Assembly (NCBI GenBank): GCA_050084515.1
Contig: CM114271.1
Location: forward strand, 63,922,001 to 63,986,000
Source of the DNA: Blasia pusilla
Taxonomy: Eukaryota > Marchantiophyta > Marchantiopsida > Blasiales
Length of the DNA stretch: 64,000 bases
Direction: 5' to 3'
In this document: positions 24,100-36,092 of the stretch, piece after piece
Position numbering within the stretch: position 1 is the stretch's first letter
How the letters are laid out: each line of letters starts with the position of its first letter
Translations under genes and position numbers: made by a program
The notes under the pieces: generated by a model
What the model was told of the DNA's origin: nothing
What the model saw: the letters and a program-made list of their open reading frames with translations, nothing else
The model's database searches: none

Positions 24100-24285
24100 C
24101 CCGGCACCAAACTAATGTTTGGGTGGCAAAGGCACAAAAGGGAAAGGGGTTTTGGCCAGAGATGTTTGGCGTATAGTCTCTGAGGGGGGAACCGTCATGG
24201 TTCGTTCCCTGCTGATTGTCCTTTCGGAGTTTCCAGCATATAGTCAAATCTACTCTATCCAACTGAGCTAAGAATGCAGTACATT
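24100..24285 (-). other. Group I intron-like core, possible organelle-derived insert
   Basis: Minus-strand text carries three conserved group I elements in order. The P-like element is TGCTGGAAACTCC (24226-24238). The Q-like element is AATCAGCAGGGAAC (24204-24217), closing a P4/P5 fold around CTCC-gaaa-GGA. The R-like element is CTCAGAGACTATACGC (24169-24184). A P6 stem GGGAAC/GTTCCC lies between Q and R. I could not find a convincing S element, so it is decayed or truncated. Just upstream on the same strand is a tRNA A-box-like word TTAGCTCAGTTGGATAGAG (24253-24271). Plant organelle genomes carry group I introns, so a nuclear copy of organelle DNA is the simplest reading. The host gene is not identified. 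Confidence 0.45.
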
Positions 24286-24550
24286 ACTAACCACTTCGCA
24301 AAAAAAGAGTGAATTCTATTCTGGAGAAGCTTTCTTCTCTCCCGCTTTATTCGCATCGCCAATGAAGCTTGAAAGAGAAAGCGTCGAATAGAATAAAACG
24401 AATTCAATAGGTTCCCATATACCACATAGCAAGTCATGGTCCAAGGTGGTAGAACATTAGCACGAGTTTGGACTCTATGTGCAAGATATTCCCAGCGAAA
24501 CATGTGAAAGATACAGCCAAGCAGCACCTATAGAATTCTGGTGAACTCAT

Positions 24551-24784
24551 TCAGGTGTGTTCTCTACACCGCGTGGCCCTCTAAAAGGGAGGCGCCCCCT
24601 TTTCGCTTTCACACGGCCTTATGGAGACTCCCTTCTGTATTTTCAAGGGTTCTCTCATCACCTCTTTCAGGTTTGTTCTCTACACCGCGTGGCCCTCTAA
24701 AAGGGAGGCGCCCCCTTTTCGCTTTCACACGGCCTTATGGAGACTTCCTCCTGTATTTTCGATGGGTTCTCTCATCACCTCTTT
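24551..24784. repeat. Tandem repeat, two units of about 116-118 bp
   Basis: TCAGGT(G/T)TGTTCTCTACACC starts at 24551 and again at 24667. Each unit contains an internal palindrome-like AAAAGGGAGGCGCCCCCTTTT and ends TTCTCTCATCACCTCTTTC. The units are nearly identical, so the duplication is recent. It lies next to the group I intron-like block and may belong to the same insert. Confidence 0.85.
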
Positions 24785-27700
24785 CTTCAAGATTTCTTTC
24801 GTCTCTCCACAGAAATGCGAAGTAGAAGTAGAGAGTGAAGCTTTCTACCCACCCGTCTCCATCGCTTCAGGCGTATTCTCAAACTCTCGACCGGTAGAAT
24901 TCCTCCCTTTTCCTCCTTCAATTTCCATTGCCAATTGCCTTGCCCATTGTTAGAACCCAGTGGTACAGTTCGTAAGGAAATTTCCCCCTTTTCCTACGGT
25001 CTCACCGACTGCAACTCGGATCTGGTTCGCTCTTGCAATCGCCCTCGTACTTTGCTGACGAGCTGTCATATTACTTCCTTCTTTCTCGCTTGCTGACATT
25101 AACTAGGATCTGTTTGGCACATCTAATAGCCCTTGTATTGGGCTCCAAATCTCCTATAAGCTTTTCCTTCTCTGCGATTCTTTTCCTTTTCTCACGTAAC
25201 TTCGACCATGTCCTCAGTTTGGGTTCCCTCCACACGTCTAATTGCTTGTGGGAAAACAACCGACTACTTCGGTCTCAACCGTCACATGCTATCTTTATTT
25301 CTGTTCCTTGCGAGTGACCTTTTGATGACAATATCAGTGAGGAAGTGGAACTACAAACTACAGGAGGATAGATTTACGATTTTTGCAAACATTTCTGACA
25401 CCTGGCACTGGTGCTGTAAGACCGACAATAATTATTTTGAGGGGAGTTCAAAGAAAGGAAACGAAACAAATCCTCCCGATGTGTATAAAACGGACAGCCC
25501 AAATATACGAATTAAGAACTGATATATCTGGAAAGCGCTACCCATCGTTGCTTGGTTCCGTTTAGCCTTTACTATATATGGGGTACTCCTACTGACTGTT
25601 ATCAAGTTCCGTTTAGCCTCTTAACCCTAAGTTGCTGGATCAAGTTTCGTTTAGCCATTAAACTCTAATACCCAAGTACAGTTTTGTTTACTTATCTGCT
25701 AACTCATACTGTATACCTTCAAACCTTGGATCGTGAGTCCAACACCGAAATTCCGTAGGAAGAAGGATCGCTCCATTTGGACAAACTAGATTCTCGACTT
25801 CATCATCACCGATACGATTCCATTTCACCCAAACTCCCAAATCCTGAGATGCCCCTGTGTTTTTCCCTATCACCCATTTAGTTCCGCGTTTTAATAAGCA
25901 GACAAGTGTCCATCTGTTCCTCGTAGATGGCCATGACTTATGAAAACCAAATAGAAATCATTGTATGGTCTCCAAACCATGCAGTGATGCATGATACAGA
26001 CCTTGATCTAGAGCATTTCCCTGCAGGGAACTGACATGCTGAACAGGACCATTATGTCACCCAAATGGTCCCTGGAAAGCATTGGGACCATTAGGGTGAA
26101 TGGTCCCAAATCGGGAGGAATCTGCCGGTTCCTTTCCCGATTCCTTTCGAGAAATGAATCTCTTGACGCTTACCACACTTTCTCGGAAGAGGCCAGCCAA
26201 AGGTACTTCGAGCAAGCAGAAATTCCTTAAACCCGGTATGCTGGTCCTTCATCGATAGCAGTTTAAACCACAAGAATTACCCATTGTTACACCAGACAGT
26301 GAATTATCTTGAAAACAAAAAGGGAGGGGGGTGGACAGGACGAAAACTGATAAGTTGTGGAATTCAATATCTCGACAATCAGTATCAGGCCTTTCCCCGT
26401 GAATTCACACAGTTGACCAACTCCACTAAGTGTCCTCAACGCAACTTAGCTTCCTCCTCAGAGTAATTATACCCTGAGCCTCACACTGGACCAGGACAGC
26501 AAGAACCACGGTGAGTGCACTTCAAACTGCAATAACAACCTTGTAGCCAGGCGAAGTATATGAGCGAAATCTGAACAGCAGAATGATCGGATTTGGATCA
26601 ACGCTTGTTTCCGACGCTACAGCGAAACCTAAGCAGTTATCAACTCGGAGAACAGAACAGAACTGAACGGCTGAGCCTCCTCTTAGTCCACTGTGAGTGT
26701 CTGGGCGCTGATTGCTCAGTTCGTAACAAAAGCCTAAACAAAAAGTCTATTGTATAACCCTATTTTCAGAACCATGAAGTCAAGAATATATGAATTCTGT
26801 ACAGACACTATCTCAACCTCGACTGATTCAACTACTTCCAAGCCACCTTTCCAGTAAACGACCAAAATTTTACTAGCGACACCTCAACACGGAAATGAAA
26901 TTTTGCATCCATTCCACAACTTCTACAAGGCATATCTCCCCAATTCTGAGCTAGGTCAGTACTAGTTATGTTTGTCACATTACATTCTGTATTGCCCTTC
27001 GTGAAATTCCTGAGACAAGCATCCAGAGTCAAGAATTGGCATGGTTAATCGACCTTCATCGGAACTCATTTCGAATTTATTGTACAAATCAGTGGTAAAG
27101 GCTGTATATTTTAGAGTCATCAATTGGCTAAAAATCGAATCATATCATTGTACTTGGCTGGCACATAAGACTCCACAGTGAAAGGAACTCTGATTCCCCG
27201 GGAATATTGCCCTGGCGATGAATGCTTGATGCCGATCATTGTCGTTAATGCTGCACTCAAAGGATAACGGCCCACAGGTAAGCCTGACGTTAATTCAAAC
27301 AACGGAAAGCTTGAAGACATCTTTAAACAGTCCGGAATCCCTCCTATTCCTGCATGGGAGTGGAGTTACTTACTTTCGTGCACCCGTCCATATAGAACTT
27401 TCTCCCCTCTCCACCATTCCAAAGGCCTCACACGTCTCCTCTGACTGTGCCTTCTACCATCTTTCCATGCACTACCATTCTCGCAATCTGTGCAGATCAG
27501 CCATGACGAGGTCAGTACCGATAGTCAGGAAACTTGTCCCAATAGAAGGAGATTTGCAAATCGCATGCAAACAACTAAAATGTATTTTCATCCAGCACTC
27601 ACATCTCCCTTGCAGTTGAGAAAATACACATAAAGCACAATCAAAATAAACCAAATCGAGAGTTATGAAAGTCGGTACTTTTCCGAATTAGGATGCTAGT

Positions 27701-27819
27701 ATAATGGCTGTTTCGACCAGAAGGCCCCACTAGCACACGTGCTTTCGACCAGATTTAAACAAAATTTAAACACCTTTTACATTGGGAGAGAGACATATGG
27801 CCATTTCGATTATTCTAAA
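24785..27819. other. Unassigned intergenic DNA with a short triplicated word
   Basis: No supported gene. Between 25552 and 25655 the word (A)AGTT(C/T)CGTTTAGCC occurs three times at spacings of about 40-50 bases. The rest holds only short frames. The segment just below 27820 is the likely 3' untranslated region of the gene on the minus strand. Confidence 0.45.
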
Positions 27820-30800
27820 TCACCAGTAACTGTTGTCTGAAAAGTTGAATGTCACGAATGGCAAAATACCTTCCAAACTGCTCCTTCTATCCGGTGCTTT
27901 CCTTCTCCTCCCTCGTTTACTTCGGGATTGTAGCTCCAGTTGAACTTCATTTACGTTGCCTTCCTCCAGTCTTTTCTGACCGCCATCTACCTCTCTACTG
28001 TGATCAGTATCGCATGGCAGATTGACCTGAAATAGAAAACCACCACAGACACCAATTATGGAACCCGCTCCATAGTTCTCAACTCCTACATACTCAACCA
28101 AGAGCTAGTCAGAAAGAAGATTTAGATGAGGAAGCTTACTTTACTCTCTGCTGCCTCATGTAGTTGCTTGGTCGACAGCTCAACTCTCGCCACATCAGTG
28201 GCCTCAACATCGTTATCTGAAGCACCATGAGAAGATCAAGTTACATTGCCATAGAACAATCCGAAGAAGACAGAATTGAAACATTCCTGAATCTGATGGA
28301 TTGAAAGTAAATACAATTAGACCAACCTTCATTAATGGAACCTTCGGCAAGGTTTAAAGATCCAGCCTTTCCTGCTCGTTCTGTGCCATCAGACTTGCAG
28401 TCAGCTGGATGAGCTTCCTCAACTCTAGGGCTCTCATCACTTTCCTCTGCAACTTCAAGTAAAGACATGAACACAAAAATACAATTAGCAGCACTAGAGG
28501 TGATCAGCTCAAATCACAATGACAAGATGAAGATAAGAGATCGATTACCTTCTAGATTATCCTGGGGTTTCACTCGCAAAGATGTTCCTAGGTGATCTTC
28601 GCTATCAGACCTGGCGTCAGGTGCCTTTTCGAATGGTAGGTTAATGTCTTCACACTGTAATGGATTTGAAGACAGGTCTTCTAGATCCACTCCATCCCAT
28701 TTTCCATCTTGGACCTGAAATGAAAGAGTTTACCTTCATCAATAATATTTTCCGCAACCCTAATTCCAAGAAATTGAACTAAGAATTTGTTACAGAAATA
28801 AGTGAAGGACACGGTCCAGTTCCACCATCGGAAGTAACTGGTACCTCGGTGTTATGTTTGATAACTCCCTTTGAAGAAATCAGTGAGCTTGCGAAATCCA
28901 AACCATGGTCTTCTGGACCTGCTCCATTGCATAGTGCATCTTGGGTCTGGAATGAATAGGAATTCCTCAGATATCCATTCCATTTTATTTCATTGAATAG
29001 AGATCTTCTACCATATATTGGAACAGGACATCCTATCTACCATGCTTGAAAACTCAGTGTTGGTTCCTTTGTCATGAAGTCTCCAAAAATGACAAAGGAA
29101 CTAAACATGATGACAAAGGGACAAACTTTCATCTCCACAAACTCGGCCAACTCACTATGTGAACTTGGTGTACACACATCTGTCACAACTACGGAAGATA
29201 ATCTCGGGTTATTAGATTGTGAGGGATAAGTAAGACCAAGAAACAAACCTTTGGATATGCACATCATCATCCTCCAGGGGTAAAATAGAAGCAGGAGTTT
29301 TCAATTAACTATTTTGATCATTTTGAGGGCTGAGAAATTGGCTTCATAACTTCAATTCTTCTCATTGTGATCTGGAGTAGCCTAAAAAAGCTACATCTCT
29401 GAAATAGTATCGGTCTGGCAAAACAAAACATTCCCATAGTAGTATCACCATTGATGGAGTTCAAAAGTGAAGGGACCAGAGCAGATTAACCACGAGCAGT
29501 GAAGTTAGCCCCTACCTTCATGTTAGCCCGTCTATCAAATCGAAGTTGGACCCCACTTGAAGAAAGTAGTGACCCTTCTCCAGAAGATGGCGGTTTTTCA
29601 ACCTATTACCACCAGTGCAGCATATCAGTCCACTGACATTTCTGGCTCGAAAAAGAAGGATGATCTCCCTAGCTCTGATTGTGAAGGCCAAGGTAAAGAA
29701 ATATAATCGTAGACCCCACCTTCCAGTCATCTACTTGATCATCTTTCAGTGATGAGAAATTAAATGCAGCTTTCACCGAACTCTCTTTACCAGATGCTAA
29801 TCCCTGTTTTCCAGATGTATCAAGACAACGTATTCAAAAACAGCACATAAAAGGGATACCTTCGGATAGCTTTCTGAACAGTTAATACCACATTCCTCAC
29901 CATCACTCATGATTTTGTCCTGATCCACAGCACAGAATGCTACTTCCTCAGTCTGCAGAAAAAACAAACACTTCAAATAAGTAAATACTTAGACGATCTT
30001 TGTGAGCACAAAACTGATAAGAGTTCACATGGTGACAAAACACATGACATAGTACACCAACAGTTCTGTGATAACCATATCCATAAAGTGCATACCTTCT
30101 CATCTGCTGTGTCATCTGTTTGAGTTGGAGATGCGCTGGCAAAAGCAAGTCTTCTTTGACCAGACACACCAAGTTCTTTCTCTAGATGCCTTCGAGACAT
30201 GTAAAGAGCTAAAGGGTTGGAAGGAGGAGTAGGAGAAGTTACAGGCAAACGAGATCCTGAATGGCTAGAATTTTGCACAGGCGTATTTCCCTGCCTAGCA
30301 AGAGGAGCTTCTGTCTGTAAGTTCCAATCCACGAATAAAGAACTAAAGTATCCCTGCTGGCTGTCAAGAATCCTTCGACCCTGGTCACCATGCCTTCCAC
30401 ATTGTGAATGACAAATTGACACAGACGGGGAAAGAGTTAATTGCCCTGCTTCAACATCGGGACAGTACTTTGGTGGACCATGAGGAATGGTTACGGATCG
30501 AAGGGACAAATGATTTTTCTGAGCTTCCCTGAGACGAGTCTCCATATCTTGTCCAGGATTTGGAGGACATTCTTGTGGGATAAAGATGTTCTGCATAAAA
30601 GAAGCTGGAAACTCCCCTGAAGTCATGTCGATGTCTACAAGAGATGCAAGATCCGGAGGGCAATCCTGTGTGCTCAATATATCTGGGAATAAACTAGTCG
30701 GAGAATCTCCTGAGCTTAAGTCCATGTCTAAGAGTGAGCTAGTTGACGTGGCTTCATTGTGCCCATGACCTTCATGAGAACTCCGCTCATCTTGGGGTTT

Positions 30801-31272
30801 GGATCTGCAACCAGCTTCTTCTACACTAGTTTTCGTGCAACCATGAGCCAGGCTGAGCTTACTAGCTGACATGAATGCTCGAGAGGCAGCTATTGTATTT
30901 GGTCCTTCCTCTTCCACTGATAGATTCTCTTTATCCCAACCAGAAATTTTCTCCACGTCATGATAGATATCCAACTTTAAGGACGTGGCACAATATCTCC
31001 TGACAAAGTATCACGCATAGCATTAGTCCAGCTAACAAATAGGCAGAACGCTCCGACCGCTACATCACAATCTTCTAGGAAGCATAAGTTTCACCGAATT
31101 CCCCACACCTTTTTCCTCCACCACGACGTGCTCGTGCATGCCTAGTGTGCCTATCTTCAACGGGTTGTTGATTACACTCTTGAAGGGGTTGTTTGGCTCC
31201 AGTCAACTTTCTTCGAGCAACGGCAGATATTTCTGCATAGAGATGTCTAACATCTTTGTAAGCGATTTGCAT
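27820..31272 (-). CDS. Ten-exon gene of unknown function; 669-residue model with KEN box, 30-residue repeats and basic tail
   Basis: Exons (GT/AG introns): 31272-31109, 30999-30096, 29952-29860, 29803-29720, 29602-29516, 28946-28845, 28714-28549, 28452-28327, 28216-28140, 28026-27820. The lengths sum to 2010 nt and every junction keeps phase, which strongly supports the model. The protein is hydrophilic, Ser- and acid-rich and likely disordered. Visible features: DKEN at about residues 77-80 (KEN-type degron); two adjacent 30-residue repeats at about 144-173 and 174-203 (L-x-D-x-D-[LM]-[ST]-SG ... Q-[DE]-CPP); RRHLEKELG (D-box-like); and a basic cluster KRGRRRKAPDRR at about 638-649 that would act as a nuclear localisation signal. 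The first ATG is provisional; a candidate upstream exon lies at 31555-31676. I do not recognise the family. A nuclear, cell-cycle-regulated role is inference from degron-like motifs only. Confidence 0.7.
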
Positions 31273-31554
31273 GAGTAAGCAAGCTAACCAGCAGCAGAAA
31301 TGTGAAATTTAACCGTATTTCATAAGCCAAGAGCCTACCTCGTAGTTCTTTAGTTCAGAGTGAGTCATGATGAAAACAAGTAGACAAGAAATGCATGTGA
31401 ACAGTCCTGTTTCGACCCTAAAAAAAGGCACCTTACTGCTGCATAGGTACTTCGATGAGTCCTCCTTGTTGACAGTAACAAGTATAAATTCCAGGTGTGG
31501 CACATTAAAGTCATGCTAAAGACAACAAAACAAACAGATCGACTTACTCTTTTG

Positions 31555-31676
31555 TCGTTCGGTTGCCCAGAACTCCTCGATATTCTGCGATATATGTGAG
31601 TCACGGTTCACATTCTCTTTGTGCGTTGTTGATTTGATTCTGTAAAAGATCAAAGAATGAGTTACGAAAATGTCAT
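31555..31676 (-). other. Candidate upstream exons of the ten-exon gene
   Basis: After a TTTTACAG acceptor the frame reads KSTTHKENVNRDSHISQN and IEEFWATERQ up to a GTAAGT donor, and an ATG at 31676 could join in frame over a short intron. I could not connect it to the exon at 31272 with consistent phase: the 31503-31338 frame, HDFNVPHLEFILVTV and on, ending NYE before GTAGGC, is one base out. So the 5' end of the gene is unresolved. Confidence 0.3.
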
Positions 31677-34142
31677 TTCGGAAGATCCGACTTTTGCAGC
31701 TTCATTTAAACGATGGTCACGTGCACTTTAGGATCCGTGAACTAGGGAACCTCAATTCAGCAGATTTCAAGACCGGAAAATGTCCGGTGTCTCGACAGGT
31801 ACGTCTCTCGTTAGTCACTACATTCAGGTTCAAGATAAATTCGCGTCTCTAGCATACTCTTTCTTTATGGGACTTGAATTCATCTCTTCCACATCAAACA
31901 CCTCTCCAAAATTTTCAATATTCATAATTCCGCACATTACATTCAAATCTCACCGAGAGAGCCAAATTCCCCAGAGTTCGGAGGAAAGACCTAGAAGCTC
32001 AATTCAACGTTTGTTCGACATTCCTGAAGGGCAGACCCAGGAAGCAAGGGTGAACCAATCTGTTGAATACGACTCTTACTACTCTACTCACTATAAGCTG
32101 CGAAGGATGGACCTGGCCTACCTGGTAGACGGAGGAGAAACGACCGTCTTGCCACTTGTGAACCTGTCATAGTGAGGTGAGGAGGGGACGGAAATGTTGA
32201 GTGAGCACAAGCACGAACTCGTGTAATCTTTTGAAGAATACAATTAACTAGCCAGTGATACAGCGATGGAACTGTAAGAGTCAAATAACACAGTATGCAT
32301 TAAGCATATTTCTTCACGTTCGTTAGTCGTGCGAGATATGGCATTCACATAGACATGAAAAGGAATGGAGAAAACTCACAAGTTCTCAAAACTGATTGGA
32401 CGGTTCGTAGTAATACGGCCGCTGCCTTCACGCATCCTAAACTGGCGCCGAGAATAGTGATTTGTGATCACCATATCCTCGGGACCTCTCCGCTTCTCCA
32501 TCCTCTTGATTCAACTACATTCCCTCTATTGAGCCTCCCCTACCTGATATTCGATCGCCTTGTCACGATCGGCAAGCTTTTCACCCACATTGCTGAATTC
32601 GAAGAGCCTATAACCGTGGCCTTCTCGTCGATTCGCCTAGAGGGTACCTACTGTAGACTCTCCCTTCCCACGTCCCGCAATAGCTCCTATACTACGCTAC
32701 GTTGCCTCCTCAGTTTTCTCGGAGCTGCAGCCTGCTTGGCGTGAGGAAACCTGCAAGATTCATCGGTATTGTTCCCTGCCACTCGCAGATTGTCGCCTTC
32801 TCCAATATCCTACAGATGTTTTACTCCGCGCTACCTTGACACTTACCAAGAATCACACTCCTCCACGAGCCTTCCAGGGCTTGATCACTAGTGAACGGAA
32901 AGAAACGAGTAGCTTTATTTCTGCCAGGCAACAGAGGGCAATACCGCGCTTTCTCCCCGTCTCCAAATACTGACCACCATATTTCTCTCGTTCTTTCAAG
33001 ATTCTCTATACTCTGTCGACTATCTTCCTCCTAGGCCTGCTGAAATGTAACTCAAAACGAACTTGTAAATTCCGTTGGCCCATGGCACATCCTTCATCGC
33101 AAATTTCTTCCTCGGAAGCCAAAGTTGCTCTGCTTCCCCAATTCACGGAACTTCATACTAAACCCCCATTCGCTTCATAACAGTGCAGGCTCCGACCCTC
33201 GAACCGTAAGGACTCCTCTTTCATCGGTCATCGATCGCCCTGCGAGTTTCCTGGTCCCCATACCTGCCCTTCTCCCTCCCCCTTCATCTCTAAACTCTCA
33301 GCCTTCGCTCAAACTTTCCGCTTAGAGAACCATTACTGTCGCCTTTTCAGCGCCCGATGCATTTCATTCATCGACCTTCCAGGAAACGACTTTCGGAGCT
33401 CCCGCTAATTCGCAGGCACTTCCAACTCCTCCGCTCTGCCCTGCTACATTCTTCGCTACAATCCTCGTGACGCCAACACCTTCATATCAGACATGTCGAG
33501 AGCTCCTGCACATCCTCCGCCCTCCGCATCCCCTCTCAATTTCCTTGTCGTTCTTGGGAAGCTCCTCCTGTTAGAACGCGCATTCAACGGAACTTTTCTC
33601 ATTTCAAATTCCGGAGAGTAGGCTACTGTCATCACTTTCACTCTCTTCCGCGCCTCATTCTCGCGCCGGGATTTCTGATCAACTGCGGGACAGGGACATG
33701 GTACAAGTGGGAGATCTGATCAACTGCGTAAAGGGGTATAGTACAGGAGGCACCCTGAGCTACCGCGTACACAATACTCCGACTAGTGTCCATCGCGTTC
33801 GGGGTGATCCAGGCCACCTTCCAGGCGACTTTCACAAGGATGCGGGCAACTCACGGGTAAGGCTTTGCCGGCATAAGGCCCGGGTCCCACGAAGCCGCCT
33901 TCCGGCTGGAACTGCTCGCCGCCGGCGGATTTCCAGCCGGTTCCTTCCAATACACTCGGGAAAAACGGACAGAACGGACCGGTTATTTCGGATTTATACC
34001 AGCTCTCACTTCGGAATGGCGCCAAGAGGCAAATTTTTTTGGGAGAAGAAAACCAAAGACTCCTTCCACAAATCTTCGACCCCGGCCATTTCAAAGGAGT
34101 ATTGATCGTCTGATGTAGATCGGCTTTCACAACGGCCAACAT
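31677..34142. other. Upstream region of the ten-exon gene; no gene recognised
   Basis: Likely contains the promoter and 5' untranslated region of the minus-strand gene. Pyrimidine-rich on the plus strand (about 32450-33650). Open frames such as 31780-32172 (+) have no recognisable domain or splice context. Confidence 0.35.
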
Positions 34143-34770
34143 CGGGCATCGACGCTAGCCCATGGGACCCGGCCCTAAGAATTCTGCGATAACCTGTCGT
34201 TATTTGGCATGTAATAATTTAGACTTTCCTGGTTGTAGCCCATGAGGATGAACAAATATGCGGCCTATGCAGTTATATATCAGATCTTAGTAGCCGATCG
34301 GTAGAGTTCTATCGTGATGACGGCATAGAGAGCCATCGGACTGTCGTAAGTGTAACTTTGTCTCGAGATGTCGGATGAGGTTGGCGACAAGTCTGTTGCA
34401 CCGGAAACATCGTTTGTGGAGATTTCCCTATTTTGGTTTTAGACCCTCATGCGACCCGTTGACCGATTCAATGGTCACCCGATAACATGTGCACGCAGGT
34501 TACCGTTAGACGGCCTATTTTTGGGGGAAGAGCCCAAACCAAGGGTATAAGAGAGGGAGAGATGGCTTTCTGAAGCCATCTTTCTCATGTTGAGCCTTAA
34601 GAGCATCTCTCTTGCATGTACGTGTGTGGGTGTGTAGGAACTAGGGTGCTAGCATCCGGATTCCCTCATAGCGGAAGGTAGATGTAGTTCGATATGCGGA
34701 TGTAGATTCATGAGTGGAGTTTTAGGCCGGGTGGGACGTTTTTAATACTCTGATTTTACATGAGAAAGAT
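34143..34770 (+). promoter_or_regulatory. LTR-like block with TATA promoter
   Basis: A TATA box (TATAA at 34546-34550 within AAGGGTATAAGAGAGGGAG) is followed by GGCTTTCTGAAGCCATC and a T-rich stretch. This resembles the promoter and R region of plant retrotransposon LTRs. It lies just upstream of the protease fragment at 34776. Boundaries and a partner repeat are not seen, so this could be a solo LTR or the 5' part of a truncated element. Confidence 0.3.
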
Positions 34771-34775
34771 TATAA

Positions 34776-34921
34776 CACCGGCGGAGTCGTATGATGTGTT
34801 GGTAGGGAGAACGGTGTTCTATCCCCTTGGTTTCATTCTTGATTTTTGGGAGGAGACGGTTTCTTATCGGCCAGGGTGGTGATCAGGAGATGGACGAGTG
34901 AGCCATCTACCGGTGTTGTTT
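34776..34921 (+). pseudogene. Third, diverged fragment of the DNMT-element family (protease end)
   Basis: The frame SYDVLVGRTVFYPLGF continues to FWEETVSYRPGW, then a stop, then SGDGRVSHLPV. It aligns with SYDVLVGGAVLYPMGF and the following YWTETASYRRGW region at about 40280-40400 of copy 2. Identity is far below that between copies 1 and 2, so it belongs to an older or different lineage. It is truncated before the copia LTR at 35138. Confidence 0.6.
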
Positions 34922-35137
34922 ACAGGGGTAGTGGTGGTCGACCACGTTGGCAGTATTCACATGTAGTGTTAGTTGATCATGAGGGTTCGGGGAGAGAAGC
35001 ACACATGCGGAGGACATTCGCGTAGCGGATAGTTCCACGGAGAGACATGCTAAGGTGGGTGTCTCTTCCCATGGTGCGGAGCTTCTTTATCGTTGTTGGG
35101 GATGAAGGATAAGTTGTGTGGAATACAGAGGAGATCG

Positions 35138-35446
35138 TGTAAAAACTGCTAAAGAAGCATAACTCGTGGGAAACGACTCTCACACTCATACACCACCATG
35201 GAGAACAAACTTTTGCAATGAGAGAATGAGTGGAGGTTGGTACCCTTCTCAATTATATAGGGTATGTACAAGCAAACCTAACCCTAATCTTAACCATAGT
35301 CTCAAGTTAGACTAATTATGATTAATTAATCTTAGTTAAGATAATCACGCTTAAGTGACTAACCAAGATTAAGCTTCCCTACTTCGTATAAGTACCAAAT
35401 GTAGAAGTTCAGGTGTCTTATGAGCTTGATTGTAACTCAATCTTCA
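35138..35446 (-). repeat. Ty1/copia 3' LTR
   Basis: Direct repeat of 49569-49876 with clear substitutions (for example AAGAAGCATAACTCGTGGG versus AAGAAGCATAATTGGTGGG). On the minus strand the LTR starts TGAAGATTGAG and ends ...TTTTACA. Just inside it is a purine-rich tract (GAGCTTGAGGGGTAGTA, 35448-35464), the likely polypurine tract. The outer end may extend a few bases further, and I found no clean target duplication. Confidence 0.85.
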
Positions 35447-36088
35447 ATACTACCCCTCAAGCTCATATCGATATCTCTAATGCCTAAATCGTTTCTAAAC
35501 GTCTCAAAGTTATTTCTAGATAACGTGTTTGTAAAGATGTCAACAATTTGCTGATCTGTACCTATATACACAAGATCAATTTCTCCTACAAGCACTTTCT
35601 CTCTGATAAAATGATAGTGCACCTCAACATGCTTTGTACGAGCATGAAACATAGGGTTATTGGCAAGCTTGATGCTACTAATATTATATGCATATATTAT
35701 ACTAGGTCCTAAGTTACTAATACCAATCTCAACAAGTAATCGATGGAGCCACACCGCCTCACATGCTGCATTGGTTGCTCCTCTATACTCAACCTTTGTT
35801 GAAGATAAAGCAACTGTAGGTTGCTTCTTTGAAGCCCAACTTATAGTTGCGCTTCCCAAAGTAAATGAATAACCGGATGTGGAGTGTCAATCAAACACGT
35901 TTCTTGCCCAATCAGCATCTGTGAATCCTTGTAATTGTAAACTCAGAAAAGGTTCAAATTGAAGTCCGAATTGAACATAGAATTTCTGATACCGCATTAT
36001 CCTCCTCACAGCATCAAGGTGAGGTTTTCAAGGTGCTTGCATAAATTGGCTCACTACGCCAACTGCATAGCTCAAATCGAGCCCGGTT
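35437..36088 (-). pseudogene. Copia: end of reverse transcriptase and RNase H
   Basis: Downstream of the insertion the frame resumes with the copia block DLSYAVGVVSQFMQAP, then a stop, then PHLDAVRRIMRY. RNase H follows in 35859-35437 (ISWASKKQPTVALSSTKVEYR ... CEAVWLHRLL), the classic Ty1/copia signature, ending near the polypurine tract. Confidence 0.9.
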
Positions 36089-36092
36089 ATAG
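36089..36092. repeat. Target site duplication of element copy 2 (ATAG), left
   Basis: ATAG directly precedes TGTCATG at 36093 and is repeated at 45532-45535. Removing the insert and one ATAG restores an open copia frame across the junction. Confidence 0.9.

Noticed and set aside
24253-24271. tRNA gene suggested by the TTAGCTCAGTTGG A-box word
   Set aside because: No matching acceptor stem, anticodon arm or T-arm could be folded around it.
24541-24953. Two overlapping frames reading the same protein words twice (LYTAWPSKREAPPF)
   Set aside because: The repetition is the 116-bp DNA tandem repeat; 116 is not a multiple of three, so the two units are in different frames and no single protein uses both.
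31780-32172. 130-codon plus-strand frame as a gene
   Set aside because: No recognised domain and no splice context. It lies opposite the likely 5' region of the minus-strand gene.
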